Shown in pieces: positions 23,801 to 36,152 of a stretch of DNA of 64,000 nucleotides. The position numbers and the translations under genes are program-made. Source of the DNA: Gymnopilus junonius (lineage: Eukaryota; Basidiomycota; Agaricomycetes; Agaricales; Galerinaceae); contig JADNYJ010000036.1 of the NCBI GenBank assembly GCA_015501075.1, forward strand, positions 62,001 to 126,000, read 5' to 3'. The number at the start of each line of letters is the position of its first letter. Position 1 is the first letter of the stretch. A model generated the notes under the pieces. That model had not been told where the DNA came from, made no database searches, and worked only from the letters and a program-made list of their open reading frames with translations.

Positions 23801-24326
23801 TTAATGCGCATCTCTGCACAAACAACTGATCGAGGGGATTTTCCTGTAGATTCTCCGGAGATACTGCCCCTTCAGATAATTTGCGTCGAATCGGAATGAA
23901 CACGACGGTCCTGATTCATGAAGCGACCATGGCTGATGAAGAGGCTGATGTAGCCAGTCAAAAAGCGCATAGTACAATTGGTCAAGCTATCGCTGAGGGC
24001 AAAACGTTAGTCCCAATACATTCTTATTTTACATTTATCATACTCATAACATCAAAAGGATGAATGCAAGAACATTCTCCTAACACATTTCTCTGCTCGT
24101 TATCCCAAAATGCCACCCTACTCACAGAGAGACATCCCGTTCCGGAAAAGTTAGACAGCGAGAACGTCATCGTCCCAGCTTTCGACCACCTGAATTGACA
24201 ATTGGAGATATGTGGAAGATGCAGTTCTACCTGACTTGCGTCAGTAACAACTTCCTTGATACCTATGACAAAAGCGAGGACGATGCCCTGACTACTGCGG
24301 CAGTGGACAATGTCTCCAGAGTTTAA
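20846..24326 (+). CDS. TRZ1: tRNase Z, long form (tRNA 3'-processing endonuclease, ELAC2/Trz1)
   Basis: Zinc-dependent endonuclease that cuts the 3' trailer from pre-tRNAs in nucleus and mitochondria. The chosen start gives MNWSTSVLTTISSDTEPSII, the usual N-terminus; an upstream in-frame stretch could add a targeting sequence. The N-terminal half has FDNAKYIFNTSENTTRSFLQ, QARVEKTSGLVG and GPQGLNHILAS (the flexible-arm domain precursor region), then VSYLIVGPQHRGKFNAAKA. The catalytic half has GTGGSLPSKYRN, PGYGNILLDVGEGTWGQMAR, the metal site SHLHADHHMGL (23271-23303), FSGDTAPSDN, the HEAT motif (IHEATMADEEA) with AHSTIGQA, and HFSARYPKMPP. Conserved frames break by one base at 23204-23208 (T run), 23311, about 24066, 24136 and 24193. 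The motifs themselves are intact, so the protein is very likely functional. Confidence 0.93.
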
Positions 24327-24535
24327 AAGTAGTAGAATACTCTACATTATAGGATCTAACATACATAGGTGTCACAGAATTATATATACAGGTAATTTAA
24401 TGTAGACATCCACCGTATGTACGCCGATAGGAATCCCATTTCGAAAAATAATTGACAAACTCAGAAAATAGAATCTCTTTCCGCTTCCAAAAAACTGACT
24501 ACGTCTTTCGCCACCCTGCTCTCTTTTACCCCCTC

Positions 24536-27443
24536 CTAAATTTCGACTGACAGCTGCATAGAGGCTGCGAAGTCTTTGGCCTGCTCAGCAAGTTTGCTTA
24601 ACTTGGAACTTTGAGCTGCCTTGGTATTCTGGGTGTTTGAAACTGAGGGGAGAGCTGATAAGACCACCGCTTGGTTCGCTGGATTGCCTTTCATGAGTAG
24701 GCCAAACAAAATGGCCAGTGACTTCGGAGGAAGGATGCATCTGCCTCAGCACGCGCCTCAGGAGAATCACTAACTAAAGAGACAGATGGGATTTCGAATT
24801 TGACCTGTTGCAGAGAGTAAAGCTGGGCAAGGACTTCGATTCCAGATGAAGTTGGTGGACAGCTACATTTGCGGGCACAGGCTCGTTTTTTGAGGTTGCA
24901 GAATGGATTGAGACCTAGCTCGTTTCATCAACGACAGCAAAAGGCGAGTGACAAGATATTACACTCACGGATGTCACACACTATGACTTTGGTTTCTTCT
25001 ACAATTTGGATGAGGTTTGTAAGAAGCCCCAGAGCAAGGCACAATGTATCAAGTGCATGGGAATCTGCCTGGGCCACGCCATCTTGATCCGAGGAGAGTG
25101 CATCTTCAGTTTCCTCCACTTTTACCTCCACATCTTCCTCTTCAACTTTGATTTGATTTCTATTGCGTAAGACCTCTTGGCCGGTCCTATGTATGATTCT
25201 CAGCAACCAGCCCATAGTGTATTCACATTGTGCGATTTTTTCGTCCCCAGGGTTCCTCCTCGTGCGTCAAACTCACAAGAACCCTTAGTACAGTACTCAA
25301 ACACCGCTGAAGAGTTACTGGGTACAGTGAATTTGAGTTAACGATGGGTAGAAAAGCTGGGAGACTTACTGGGGATCCAAATCGTCTGATTGTCCGCTGA
25401 GCTCGAGGCATAAACAGAAGGCAATGAGATCATCTGCCAGCCAGTTGTCCCGCGCTCTGTCTAGCTCAGCAGTATTACGCTCCTTGCATTCTGCATCCTC
25501 CTGAGACTCCGTGTGGGATTGGACTTCTTCATTCGAGGCAGAGGTTCCCATTGATCCAAGAGATATGTGTCCAGGAGTAAAAGGTGGTAGTAGACGTTGT
25601 CATATGGTACCATGACGACTGTGTCGTGCCATTTAGCCGAGAGAATAGAGAAAAGAGAGTCTGAACAGGAAGAAAGACAGGGCCGTCCGGAGGGAACTCA
25701 GGAATATGGAAAGTGTTTAGATGGGATCATGGGTGAAGCCAAGGACTGGAGCGTGTAGCTGATGAGAAGGGAGGTTGATATCTATTAAAGGATCAGAATT
25801 CGTCTCATACAAAGAGGTGAATGACTTACAGTTACCCCTGGAGAGAATAAGTTCGCCTTCCGAGCTTATGGTCCCTATATGCAGTGGTTAACTAGAGCTG
25901 TGAGCCTACAGATGACATTTTCGGAGGGATAGGATACTTACAAAGGAGCGGTCCTTTCTTATTGATGCCAGCCTTCTTGGTACTCAGCATCACCTGCCGA
26001 ACTTTCAGATGCGAGAAAAAGAGGATCGACGTCTGGAGAAGTTTGTTGCAAGTATACGGAAATAATAGTCATTAAAGACAGATCGTGAAAGGCAATATCG
26101 TATGTCCTCTCCTTGAAGGGAATATGAGAAGATATCGGACTTGCAGGAAGTCTTTGCGCCAATTCCGACAAGGAAGTGGGTTCGCGGGCAACAAGCGACA
26201 GAAAAAGACAAGCAGAACGTCTAAGATCTAATAAAACCGTTGAGACTTCAGAGCAAATTTCAGGTATATTGAAAAGTTATACTTTATCCTGTCCTTGCCC
26301 TGCACCTGCGTCAAGAAAATATCCCAGGTTCGGGTGAAAAAATCGGCGGCCTTCGCTTTCCGTGCGAAATCGGCATCGCACATCTTCGTTGTTATTTCAA
26401 GGGCACTTTATCTTCGTCAGGGAAGGTAATGACAAGGGGGCATAATTTTACCTCGCGCGTCGCAATCCAATTCCACCATTCTTATTCATGCCCTCGAAGA
26501 GATATCCAACTTCATCTAGAAAACGCCTACTTTCGCCTCGATTTCGCAGCTCTGATATACTTTTTAACGGATTCATCATTCCGCTTGGAATAGGTAGTAG
26601 CCGCGCAGCCGCAGCTCTTCCTTTTCCTTTGCCATTGCGAGATGGGGACATATCAGGAGTGGTTAAGGTCAGATTTGTTCGATTTAGAGGGAGATGGCGA
26701 GAAATTTGGGTAAGGGTCATCCTCTGAGTTGTCTACACCCCAACGGCTGCGCAGAGAGCTATATGATTCCGCGTATCAAGTTCATCATCTTCCACAGTCG
26801 TTGAAAGTACATCGTTCGGTATTGAAGATTTTGGTAAAGAAACAAGAAAAGATCGAAATTTGCCTGCATATGTTCGCGTGATAGATTTAGTGGAGCTTTG
26901 GGTAAGCCTAGGGAGTAAAGGCCCAGCCGATCTGGATGTAGATGCTATATCTCCGAGGTCTCTTGAAGGAGTAGAGGGGAACACAGGCAAGGACGGTGTC
27001 CTGTCGACAGTATTTGGTTGGGAGCTTACAGAGCTCTCTATAGACGACTCTGTTCTGGACCTAGACAGCATACGCTTTGCGAGTTTTGAAGGTGATCCAG
27101 ATGGCGACTTCGGTGCGATCTCGTCAAAATAAGGGAAAGATCTCGAACTGGTTTCGCAGGAGGCGTCGATTCGGAGTCTCGAACTTGAGGGGAACCATAG
27201 GTTAAAATACCCCTGCAGTTTTTAGACAATATGTCTTCATTGTCACTGTTAATCCCCTCTGTTTTCATTGGCGAAGGAGCCCGCAATCTCGACTCTGGTG
27301 GAAGTTTCTGACGCTTTGGAGGGATTACATTGGTTGCAGCATTTTGGTCCAAGTCTGCCAGTTCTTTCGTCCTGTTTACGCTTCATACCAGACCTTTTAC
27401 CGTAAGTCCGCAGGTTACTTGAGGCAGAACCTGCTGCCGACAT
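24536..27443 (-). CDS. WPL1: WAPL/Rad61-type cohesin release factor
   Basis: Wings apart-like protein, which opens the cohesin ring and limits sister-chromatid cohesion. It starts MSAAGSASSNLRTYGKRSG, the short R-x-Y-x-R-R/K opening often seen in fungal homologues, then a long disordered Ser/Pro region (27300-26740). The WAPL domain is recognisable from SISELRNRGESRRFLDEVGY-LFEGM (about 26480-26570). It continues through SLLALD-type helices, DTLCLALGLLTNLIQIVEE, the Cys-rich NPFCNLKKRACARKCSCPP and ASFLRSH. After the last it ends in ILFGLLMKGNPANQAVV and a short helical tail. One base appears missing at about 24716 (between RSH and LAILFG) and one is in excess near 27370; others are likely in the middle exons. 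The gene is divergent from BIR1 with a shared 155 bp promoter region. Confidence 0.85.
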
Positions 27444-27598
27444 TTTGGAAGTTCGAGCAAAGTTCGAGTTGATAATGACGGAGTCAGGGGCGTGACCCAG
27501 AACACGGTCTGTGACACAGACGCGTGACCGGCGCGCCGTTTGGTCACGCTAAACCTGTACATGTTGATTGTTGAACTGGACTGTCACAGTCGACGACA
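27444..27598. promoter_or_regulatory. Shared WPL1-BIR1 promoter with GCGTGACC repeats and an ACGCGT box
   Basis: The 155 bp between the two start codons contain GCGTGACC at 27490-27497 and 27522-27529, and its reverse complement GGTCACGC at 27542-27549. The second copy overlaps ACGCGT (27520-27525), the sequence bound by MBF-type G1/S regulators in yeasts. A palindrome GGCGCGCC lies at 27530-27537 between the inverted pair. Repeats are seen directly; a role in co-regulation is inferred. Confidence 0.6.
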
Positions 27599-30143
27599 AT
27601 GGAGGCGTTCCAAGGTCGCCTTTCTTCCTTCAAGAAATCAAAACGCGTAAAGAATCCCACAAAGTCTTCGTCTACTACTACCTTGAAATGGCCACATCCA
27701 CCTGAATTCAGAGCAAATCCAGAAACTCTTGCTGAGGCTGGATTCTACTACGACCCGAGCTACGAAGACCCCGACAACGTCACCTGTTATATGTGTGACA
27801 AAGAGCTAGGAGGATGGGAAGAGGACGATGATCCCTTCCTTATTCACTGGGAAAAGTGTGGACAAAGTTGTTGCTGGGCCAGTGTGAGATGTGGACTCAT
27901 GATCGACGTGGACCGCACGGGAAGGTTTGTAGTAATCCAAACCAACAATATCTCAGAGCTGAATATGCATTTAGATTTGTGTCATCAGATAAGACTCGAT
28001 TACCGTCTCATAAGTCAATGGAAAAGGCGAGACTCGAGACTTTTTCGGCTGGGAAAGGCTGGATACATGACAAAACCCGAGATCATGGAGCCAGCTCGGT
28101 TATGGTATGTTATTGCATCTCACTGATTTCTGCTATTTACATTGCCAAACCACTTCTTTTATGACAAGATGGCGCGCGCTGGCTTCGTTTTTACCCCTCA
28201 GCATAGTGGCGATGATCTTGCCACATGTTTCTATTGCAGTTTGTCACTCAGTGGTTGGGAGCCTGAAGATGACCCATTGTAGGTTCCTTTCAATGATAAT
28301 TAAATATCAGATGCTCATTTAATCCTAATATAGAAAGGAGCATCAGAAACGCGAAAAGAAGTCAGGTTTTTCATGCACTTTTTTTGCAGCCCCGTCCTCA
28401 GATGTCCCTCACTTAACAAGCCTGCATCACGAGCACAGTCAGCGAAACCTCCACCAAAAGCGCAGAAACCTTCGTCTCGATCTACCTCTCGATCGAACCA
28501 TCAGGATCTTGTCGTGCCCACTAAGACATTCGATGGTGAACTTGACGGCGATGATGCAGAGCCATCAATGAAACCCTCACAATCAACAGCGAAAACGCCG
28601 CGTAAAGGGAGGTCCACTTCTTCCTCTAGCACGAAGAAGTCCACTGCCAAGACTCCTAAGGCAAGGAGCTCTAGCAGATCAGGGCTTAAAAATGTTGTGG
28701 AAGAAGTCGAGGACGAAGAGGACGATGAAGATATTCCAGTGCAACCTCAGCCTAGTACAAAAAAGAAATCTCGCTCACGATCGAAATCCGTTGCAAAGCA
28801 TGAGGTTGCTGAACATGTCGACCCTCAGGACGAAGAAGAACCTCGCAGGCCTTTGCGATCGCGTTCTAAGAAGGCTATGCCAGAGGTGGGAGAAGAGGTG
28901 CCGCAGAAAGCTCTTCGTGCAAGGTCGAAAGCAAGCATTGCTCCTTCTGGAGACGAAGCGAGGGAACCCATTACTATTAAACACTCCCGTACAAAGTCAA
29001 AGGGCAAGGCCGTCGACTATGAACAGGAGGAAGCGCCACAAACTACCGCGAAACCTAAAGTCAAGAGAGCTGTATCCAGGTCTAAATCGAAGGCTCCCAT
29101 CCACGTCTCGGAAGTGGACTCCGAGCCTGAACCACAGCCGGAAATTATAACTGTCACTTCTAAGAAGGCATCAGGCAAACCAAAGCCGCCACAAACACCT
29201 GCAGCTTCAACTCTATTCGATGATGATGTGTTTGTGGACAACGCCCAAGCCACCAAATTCTCTTCAACAGTTGAGCTTCCGCCACTTTTCATTCCCAAAC
29301 GCAATGCCACCAAGCACGCTGACTCTTTAGCGGAGAATATTGAAACGAACGCTCCTGATGAGAAGGGAAGGAGACCTAGCAGGTCGAAGACGAAGTCTAC
29401 ATCTGTGTCTTGCCCCAAGACGCCTGAAAATAAATCTAGGGAGCAAGAGCACTCCTGATGCCACAGCTCGTATTTTGACCAACTCCTCTGTCGCGAAAGA
29501 GAAGTCTTCAAGCAAATCGAAAACGACTTCGCACGGTCGTGAAGCCTCAGGAAAGCAAAAATTGAAGGTGGTCGAAGTTTCCAGCGACGAAGAACCCGAA
29601 GAGAACACTGCGCAGACTATTCCAAAACAGGACAAGAAACGTTCTCGTAATTCCAAGGCCCAGGCCTACCTGCCTCAATCAGAATCACCTATTTCCCCGC
29701 AAACCGAGCCAGAGAACACGCTTTCTGAGATTGCTCGGCCGTCTCAGCCCCCAATCCCGTCTCCTCCAATCCCGCCAGTTAACGATCTAGATGTTAATGT
29801 TGAACCTGACCTTGACATTGAAATGGAGGACGCTCATCCAGTAACTCCTCCTCGGCAGACTGCTCAAGCACTGCCTTCCAATAAACAGCCCCAACATACT
29901 TCCACACCTCCCGCTGCAGAACAGTCTAACCCAACGGAGCCGCTATTTGTTCCAGCTCTCTCGAAAATTCCATTCACGCCCCTGCACGCGCTGACAGATG
30001 CCGAGCTTGACATGACAGTCGAGGAATGGATACGTTATCAAATGGAGGTTGAGCATGACAAGTTCCGGCGGGACGGCGAGCGCGAATTGCAGATGTTCAG
30101 GAAGAGGGCAGAGGAAGTTCGCAAAATTATTGAAGGGCTCTGA
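27599..30143 (+). CDS. BIR1: Bir1/survivin-like inhibitor-of-apoptosis-repeat protein (chromosomal passenger complex)
   Basis: Fungal survivin homologue that targets Aurora kinase and INCENP to centromeres. Two BIR zinc modules are visible. The first is LKWPHPPEFRANPETLAEAG through CYMCDKELGGWEEDDDP, HWEKC (about 27680-27870), with the C-x2-C...H...C ligands. The second (about 28160-28360) has MARAGFVFTPQHSGDDLATC, FYCSLSLSGWEPEDDP and the EHQKREKKSGFSC end. A very long basic/acidic disordered region follows (SRSRSKSV, RSRSKKAMPE, repeats of S-K/R), with many possible kinase sites. The conserved C-terminal helix TDAELDMTVEEWIRYQMEVE reaches the stop. Frame breaks are at 29439-29441 (GGG, probably one G too many, bridging KSR to SKSTPD) and probably near 28380-28420. 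The start lies 155 bp from the WPL1 start. Confidence 0.88.
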
Positions 30144-31791
30144 TATGTTACCTTTATTGTTCGTAAGTTCGATCGTTTTTATTTACCTCTTCCAAGTTAA
30201 TTGACATTGTTATACTATAGCATGATGTTTCGGTGCTGTGCTGTAAATATCTTCTATGGGAGCGTCCTCGATGTCTGACAAGCCACCTGTAAACGCGAAA
30301 TACCCGGACTTCCCCTCCAAGATAAGCGCTCGATCCGGGATCGGATGCTCAACTCCTCCACTTACTATCAGATATCAGAAAACGTCAAACAACGTGTTTA
30401 CCCTCCCTTGAAGAGTCGCATTGCTGGAAGCTGTCAACGCTGTCCTGCGCCTAGGCTCTTGAAATCTGGCTCGGCTTAGTCGATAAACATTAAGTTTCGT
30501 GGAAGCTACGGACAATGCCAGATAGCTTACGTGAAGGCTGCTCGTTATTATATGACGTCGCGTACTCACTGTCGGAAATCAATGGCATTCAGCTACTCAA
30601 TGACAGCTAGTGTCTTCAATACCGGATCCAGATTAACCAACGAGTTGGAAATTCCAGAAACAGCAACGCTTAGACGAAATCCCAACCATATCTTGGGAAA
30701 AGAAATGCTACCCCTTTTTCTATTCGCCTTCCCTAATACTGCCGACCGAATGGATCGCCTCAATACTTAGCCACTTTCAGGGCTTCCTTCATTTTGCAAG
30801 GCACGACGTACGATAATGGTGATGAGATTTCCTTTGTTAAATGGCCATCTGTGCCCATTACGAGTTTCGCGATCACCTGAAATTGCTTGAAGTATTTGAA
30901 AATGCCAATCTCTCGTTCTTCGGCTAGTATCACTACCGCGAGGAAAATCATGATCACGCCCGGATTTGTTTTGCCTAGTCGAGCCGTTGGACTGATCAGT
31001 TTCAAAAATACTTGGATTGTATCTGGTGAAGTCTGAATATCTGAATACTGCACTTATTCTGTTGGTCAGAAGGGAACCGTCAGATGTGAACCGCCTTCAT
31101 CAATTAGTCTTCGCGATCTACACCATTTTCTACGCTTTTCCGTGGACAACAACGGTGTCGTGGAACGTTAAGGGTACTCTCTAGATCTGTTAGTTTGTCG
31201 CCTTCCTTCTCTTCAGTTCCATGAAAGTTAGTTGCCTCCCAACGCGTTGGCGGATGACACAAGTTCCGTTTTGAATCAGCTAATAAAAGTTCGACTTGGC
31301 ATTGCCGTCTTCAAAAAGTGCGATTGCATCGACATATCCCAAACCGAAGGTACGGTTCCCCCGTTATTTTCGTATGTGTAGCTTTAAATTATCCACGGTC
31401 CACTAACGGAGACCGGCGAAGACATATCAACTGATAGAATAAGGTTGGTCTAACTTCTGTAAACAACGGGGCCCTCTGAACATACTCATTTCTTCTGGCT
31501 TCCGGGAAGAACTTGTGTGTCTGTGCTGGGAGAAGGCGAGGGACACGGACTTATTTTCGCTACTAGATGCGAAAGGATCTATAATCCAAGTCTGTTTCCA
31601 TGATATTTGCCTGAACAGCGCGTTCGAAGGCCGGATTTGCCCAATTTCGCGTGCGTAGAGAATTCGTCATCTAGTTGATCTTTCTGAGCCCCGATAAAAG
31701 GGATGTACATTCTTTGAATGTCTTGAAACCTTGAACAGCCTCCCACCTCGAAGGGGAACAACCGCTACACTGCAAATACCTTGAACTACTG
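30144..31791. other. Long intergenic region with no supported gene
   Basis: About 1.6 kb. A minus-strand ORF at 30760-31053 (97 codons, protein-like composition, KMKEALKVAKY end) and fragments near 31580-31760 might be exons of an unrecognised or decayed minus-strand gene, but no motif or consistent splicing connects them. Confidence 0.35.
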
Positions 31792-33446
31792 ATGTCACAT
31801 CTACCTACGGACATCTTTCAGTTGGTTTTTGGCCACCTCGACGCTCACGACGTACGCAACCTCAGACAAGTGCGCCTGATTTTTTCTCTTCTGTTAGAAA
31901 GCTTTGCAGCTGAGCTTGACTTCCTTGTCAGGTCTCTAGAGAGTTTTACGAGTTGTCAAATCTCCGGAGTATTTGGGAGGCTCTTCTCCGGAGACATGTC
32001 ATTCTACAGAACATTCCTATCCCCAGACTGAATGGAAAATCTGTCGAATCACTGACAGCACGGGAATTAGAAGAGGCCTTGCACAGAGCTCTGAAACTTC
32101 GCCGCAATTGGACGAAGGAATCACCTAGAGTCGAAAGACGAGTGAATCTAGACGCAATCATTCCGCACCATCGTAATGTCTCTCTGCATTTTCTCCCCGA
32201 CGGGAAGCTCGTTTCTTTGTCTATGTCCCGCAATCGAGTCTTTATTCTCCAGTGCTGGGATCTCTGCCCTTCTGAGCCAATCTGTCTGGCTACCAGACAA
32301 TTCGATCGTTGTGGTGGTCTGGCTATCAACAAAAGCAGTGGTACACTGAGCGACGGAATAGTCGCTATCTTGAATCCGCAGTAGGTGATATTCTTTCGAA
32401 AGGGTTATAAAAACCTTCCTTACACGTCGCCTAGTTTAGAGATTCTTTGCCTTGATTTGCATGCGACAGATCCAACAAACGGATTTAGAAATTTGGCCAC
32501 GATCCAAGATGTAACGAGTGGAATCCACTTTTTCTCCGGTTCATCAATATTGACGAAAGATACCCATGGACGCCTGTACTTTTGGGGCATAAATAACTCT
32601 CAAAACAGGGTCCAATTGCAAAACCCCGACCTAAACCAGGTCAGATAGTAATGGCCGTCTGCCCTTAGTTGACACTTACATCCTATCTGATTCTACGTAG
32701 CTTACAGCTCTTCTCGATGTCATCGTAACGCAAGAGTTCGTTCTGGCACTCAGGGCTACGACACTGGAGCTTTACGCACTTCCGTCGTCACTTCAGAGCA
32801 ACGCCATCCTCCATCCAGCCTTCATTCATTCTTGGCCCTGGAGAGTCGATAATGCAACAATGACTATGCGACAACGTCCACCTCGAAGAAGCTCAGAAAG
32901 GACGACCAAAGATGTCTACATCGTCATGCGCTTCGGCAGCTACTTCCCTTGGGTACGTTCTTGCCGGTGCCTTGTAAATAATTTGACATGATCCTTGGGC
33001 AGGCAATCAACCTCCTCCACCATTACGAGATCCATGCAAATCCTTTGTTCTTGAAAGATAGCCCCATAAGTGCCCTGAATCTGCCTTACGAATTTCCTCC
33101 CTTTCTGAGAGAGACGATCGGGTCGCCTGTCCGCCTTCATGCTACTTCAGATTTGGCTATAGGTCCTTATGGATCTGCAATCTGGACAGACAGCCATACG
33201 GAGGACTACTTTGATCACGCTGACCATGGTCAGCGACTTGCTGGAAGGTTCTCGCCGTACGTTGTTGCCAATGGGGAGGACAACGAAGAGATCGAATTGT
33301 CAGATAGTGTGGCAACTGCGTCAGCGACGTCAGTCTATGCTTATCAAGAGGAAGATAGTTGGGTACGCATTGCCTTTGATGAGACAGAAGGACGAATAGT
33401 CCTCGGGCGTGGCGATGGAGTCATAACAATACTGGAATATATCTAA
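31792..33446 (+). CDS. F-box protein with beta-propeller-like C-terminal part
   Basis: Begins with an F-box, MSHLPTDIFQLVFGHLDAHD-VRNLRQ, continuing after a short intron (about 31870-31931) as VSREFYELSNLRSIWEALLR. This is the standard L-P-x-[DE]-[IV]-...-LR-x-V-[SC] pattern that binds Skp1 in SCF ubiquitin ligases. The remaining ~400 residues have strand-rich segments typical of basidiomycete F-box proteins with a loose beta-propeller: RNVSLHFLPDGKLVSLSM, EILCLDLHATDP, VYIVMRFGSYFPW, EGRIVLGRGDGVITILEYI at the end. Introns lie near 32383, 32640-32700 and 32955-33001. Target substrates are unknown. No base slips were noticed. Confidence 0.72.
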
Positions 33447-33572
33447 GAAAGATGTGATTTAGAGATAATATTCACGTTGTGCGTCAACGCATCAAAAGCC
33501 AAAGCGAGCCATTCCCTTCTAGTGATTTCATTGAATTCGATTGTATATTATACAGGTTGATACATTTGAAAG

Positions 33573-35085
33573 TTAAGGTGTGGCAATGAGTACCTGTCCC
33601 AGAATTAGTAAATCAATTAGATACGACTTTGACACATACAGCGGAAGGGGTGAGCCCAAGTTCCTTGAGAGATTTTGAAAAGTCCTGCTGAGTGAAAGTT
33701 TTCCTGCTGATCATCAGCACGCTGCACACGACAGCAAATGCGTTACAAACCTAGGGAAGTGTTGGGCAAGGGTGACTGTTTCTACGTCAATCGCTAACGA
33801 TTGAGCCGCTAGGTATTCAGCGACCTCCCGAAGAGCTAACATAGTTGAGTGTTACATTCCAGAACTATAGGAATACCAATGGTACTTACGAGCTTCACTG
33901 GGCAAAGTAGTCGTGTACGGCTGACCACCTGTGGACAAGCGTATTTGAAGTCTCGTCTCCTTGAAATCCTTCCCAGCGATTGCTGGAGCGGCGGCAGCGG
34001 CAGCTGGGCGAGATGGGCCAGCTGCAGCAGATGAATCTGGTAGAGGTTGACCTTCTCGGAGAGCCTTTTCCCTCGCCGCTTTCTCTGCCCGAGCCTTCTT
34101 GTCCGCTTCGATCTGAGCCTTAACAGCGGCTCGTGCTTTGGCGTCCTCGATCTTCTCTTAAACGACAAAGAAAGTCAGATAATGCACTGCAGGTCGCGGA
34201 ATAGATATACCTCGTTTCTTTGCCGCGGCTTCCTTCTCTGCCTCCTTTATCTTCAAGTCTTCTTTGATTTTGCCAAGGTCCTTCATAGACATTCGATATG
34301 ACAGACAACCGGGATATAATAATAAAAAGAGCTATACCTTTCCGGCCTTTCTTCGGATGGCTTCATTGGCTTTGAACTCCTTGGCCTCTTCAACAGCTTT
34401 CTTAGCACGTTTTTCTGACATCTTCTGTCTCAGCTCTTCCAACTTCTGCTTCCTTTCCTCCTCTGTTAGTGGCTTTATCTATTGAATACCGTAAGACAAA
34501 TTCAAAGAGAAGAATTTAAAAGTGTTATTGACTTCTTCTGTAGATTCCTCGAATTGGTCATGGCCACTCTTCTCGGCATGGTAATTTGCAAGGGCAGTAT
34601 TCTTGAATACCTTTCCGCATTGTGAACATTTAATGCTCTTGATTATGAGAGACATATGTTAACGTCGGCATCTGTGAGATTATCATGCTGGACATGTACC
34701 TTGGCTTCAACGGCACCTCCCTCGCTGGCACCGGCATCCCCTTTAAGGACACCAAGACTTCTTAGTGCCTCAATGTCTTCATCATCTGCATCTACATCCA
34801 TCGCTGCTGATGCAGATGCACTAGATCGTTCATTCACAGCATTAAGATCGGGAACAGGTTGGCCTTCATGTTCAAGGATATGGTCCATCGCAGGTTGCAG
34901 GCCGCGATTTCCGGTAGCTTTCAGGGCCCCTGTTTGTGCATTTCGTCAAGAAGTAAGATGGATAGCGAAGGGTTGAAATATCGTAAGTAGAAGTCCAATG
35001 TGAAAGGTTGGAATTAGGATGACGAACATTCAACTCGCGCTGTATCGAAACCCATGCTCAATAAAGTGTCTTTATCTCCCGCCAT
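33573..35085 (-). CDS. UBA / C2H2 zinc finger / UBX protein (UBXN1-SAKS1 type)
   Basis: Ubiquitin-binding cofactor of the Cdc48/p97 ATPase. Order of parts: UBA domain at the N-terminus (MAGDKDTLLSMGFDTARVE, then after an intron WALKATGNRGLQPAMDHILE), an Asp/Glu-rich linker, a C2H2 finger (KCSQCGKVFKNTALANYHAE-KSGH, about 34570-34650), and a long charged helix (EEERKQKLEELRQKMSEKRA and on to 34050). The C-terminal UBX domain follows: KDFKETRLQIRLSTGGQPYT, TTLPSEA, LREVAEYLAAQSLAIDVETV. It ends DFSKSLKELGLTPSA-VLIATP after a last intron. Start choice: the ATG at 35085 begins the UBA helix; splicing at about 34928 restores its Trp. The frame is continuous. Confidence 0.88.
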
Positions 35086-35533
35086 CCTTGGAGCTTGTTT
35101 GATCCTTCGGGTAATTTGAAATAGAAAGCCTATGGTCCTAGATGAAAGTGACTTTGAACCAAGACTGAGTGCTGACGCCATCATGCACGAGTTTGCCACG
35201 ACCCAAATACGCGTACCAGAAATAGAAAATCCCCTTTTCTTTTGTACTTCCACCAAGGCTTGACCGTGGCAGTAGCACTCAGTGACACTGAAGCCTTTCC
35301 AGACTTGGGGAAAAGCTTACTACTTCATTTATGTACACCTCCTACCTGTACATGGCTCGCTATCAGAAGGCTAGCCTCTTTCTCGGATGATTTCTGCCTA
35401 ATTCTCGATGATCAGTCTACAACTTCTTGAAGGACTGGTAAAGCTGTACTCTGTTCAACTCAGGGTCTTTGACGAGACTCTAGAGTCAATAGGATTTGCA
35501 TAGCCGTTTCTGTGCGGACGCGTTCGCCGTTTT

Positions 35534-36152
35534 TCACGACTGTATACCATCAATCGAAATAGAGAACAACGGAGGACCTACAAAACATCGCAGTTTTGAC
35601 AGGAATATCATCACTTGTGGACCTTCGCCAGGGCTCTTGCATCGATGGAGTGCAATGTATTCATGCTTTGAAATATGATCCCTTATCGAAACCTTGTAAA
35701 GTTGTACTTGGTTCACTCTACCTATGAAAAGGCAGGCGAAAAGCCTTGCGGCAAAGTTACCTCCAGGTTTGCCGACAACAGCTCCCGAATCGACACCATG
35801 ATTTTGCCCGCTAGAACGATGCACTCTGAGGACAATGGTCGAGACAGTCAACAGCATGTACGGGTATGGCGTACGTAATGTGGGCACCCGCGCGCAGTTT
35901 GGGACAGCATATAAAGTAAGCTCTAACGCAACTCGAAGGCAGCACCTTCCATCCCCGACCTTCCTCTAAAACCGATATGTCTCTTCTCTTCTCGTCTTCA
36001 TCGAGTAGTGGTGATCCAGGATACACCAGTGGGCTCCATATTGGTGGCGGCAGCTTTGCTAGGGGTTTTGCAAGCCACTCGGTCTCAGAGTCTGCTCCCT
36101 TTGAGACTTTGCGAGACAGGCGCCCACCCAGATATTCCGCCGCTTTATCCAT
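35534..36152 (-). CDS. Possible gene of unknown function
   Basis: Low-confidence minus-strand gene. Exon 1 (from the ATG at 36152, context AACATGG) reads MDKAAEYLGGRLSRKVSKGA, then LAKPLAKLPPPIWSPLVYPG and a charged end. Further exons give ECIVLAGKIMVSIRELLSAN and VNQVQLYKVSIRDHISKHEY-IALHR, ending DGIQS. The segments are coherent but intron positions between about 35980 and 35840 are unclear. The opposite strand of exon 1 also has an ORF (35977-36177), so the strand is not certain. No family recognised. Confidence 0.35.

Noticed and set aside
30760..31053. 97-codon minus-strand ORF with protein-like composition
   Set aside because: No family match and no neighbouring exons that splice to it; left as intergenic.
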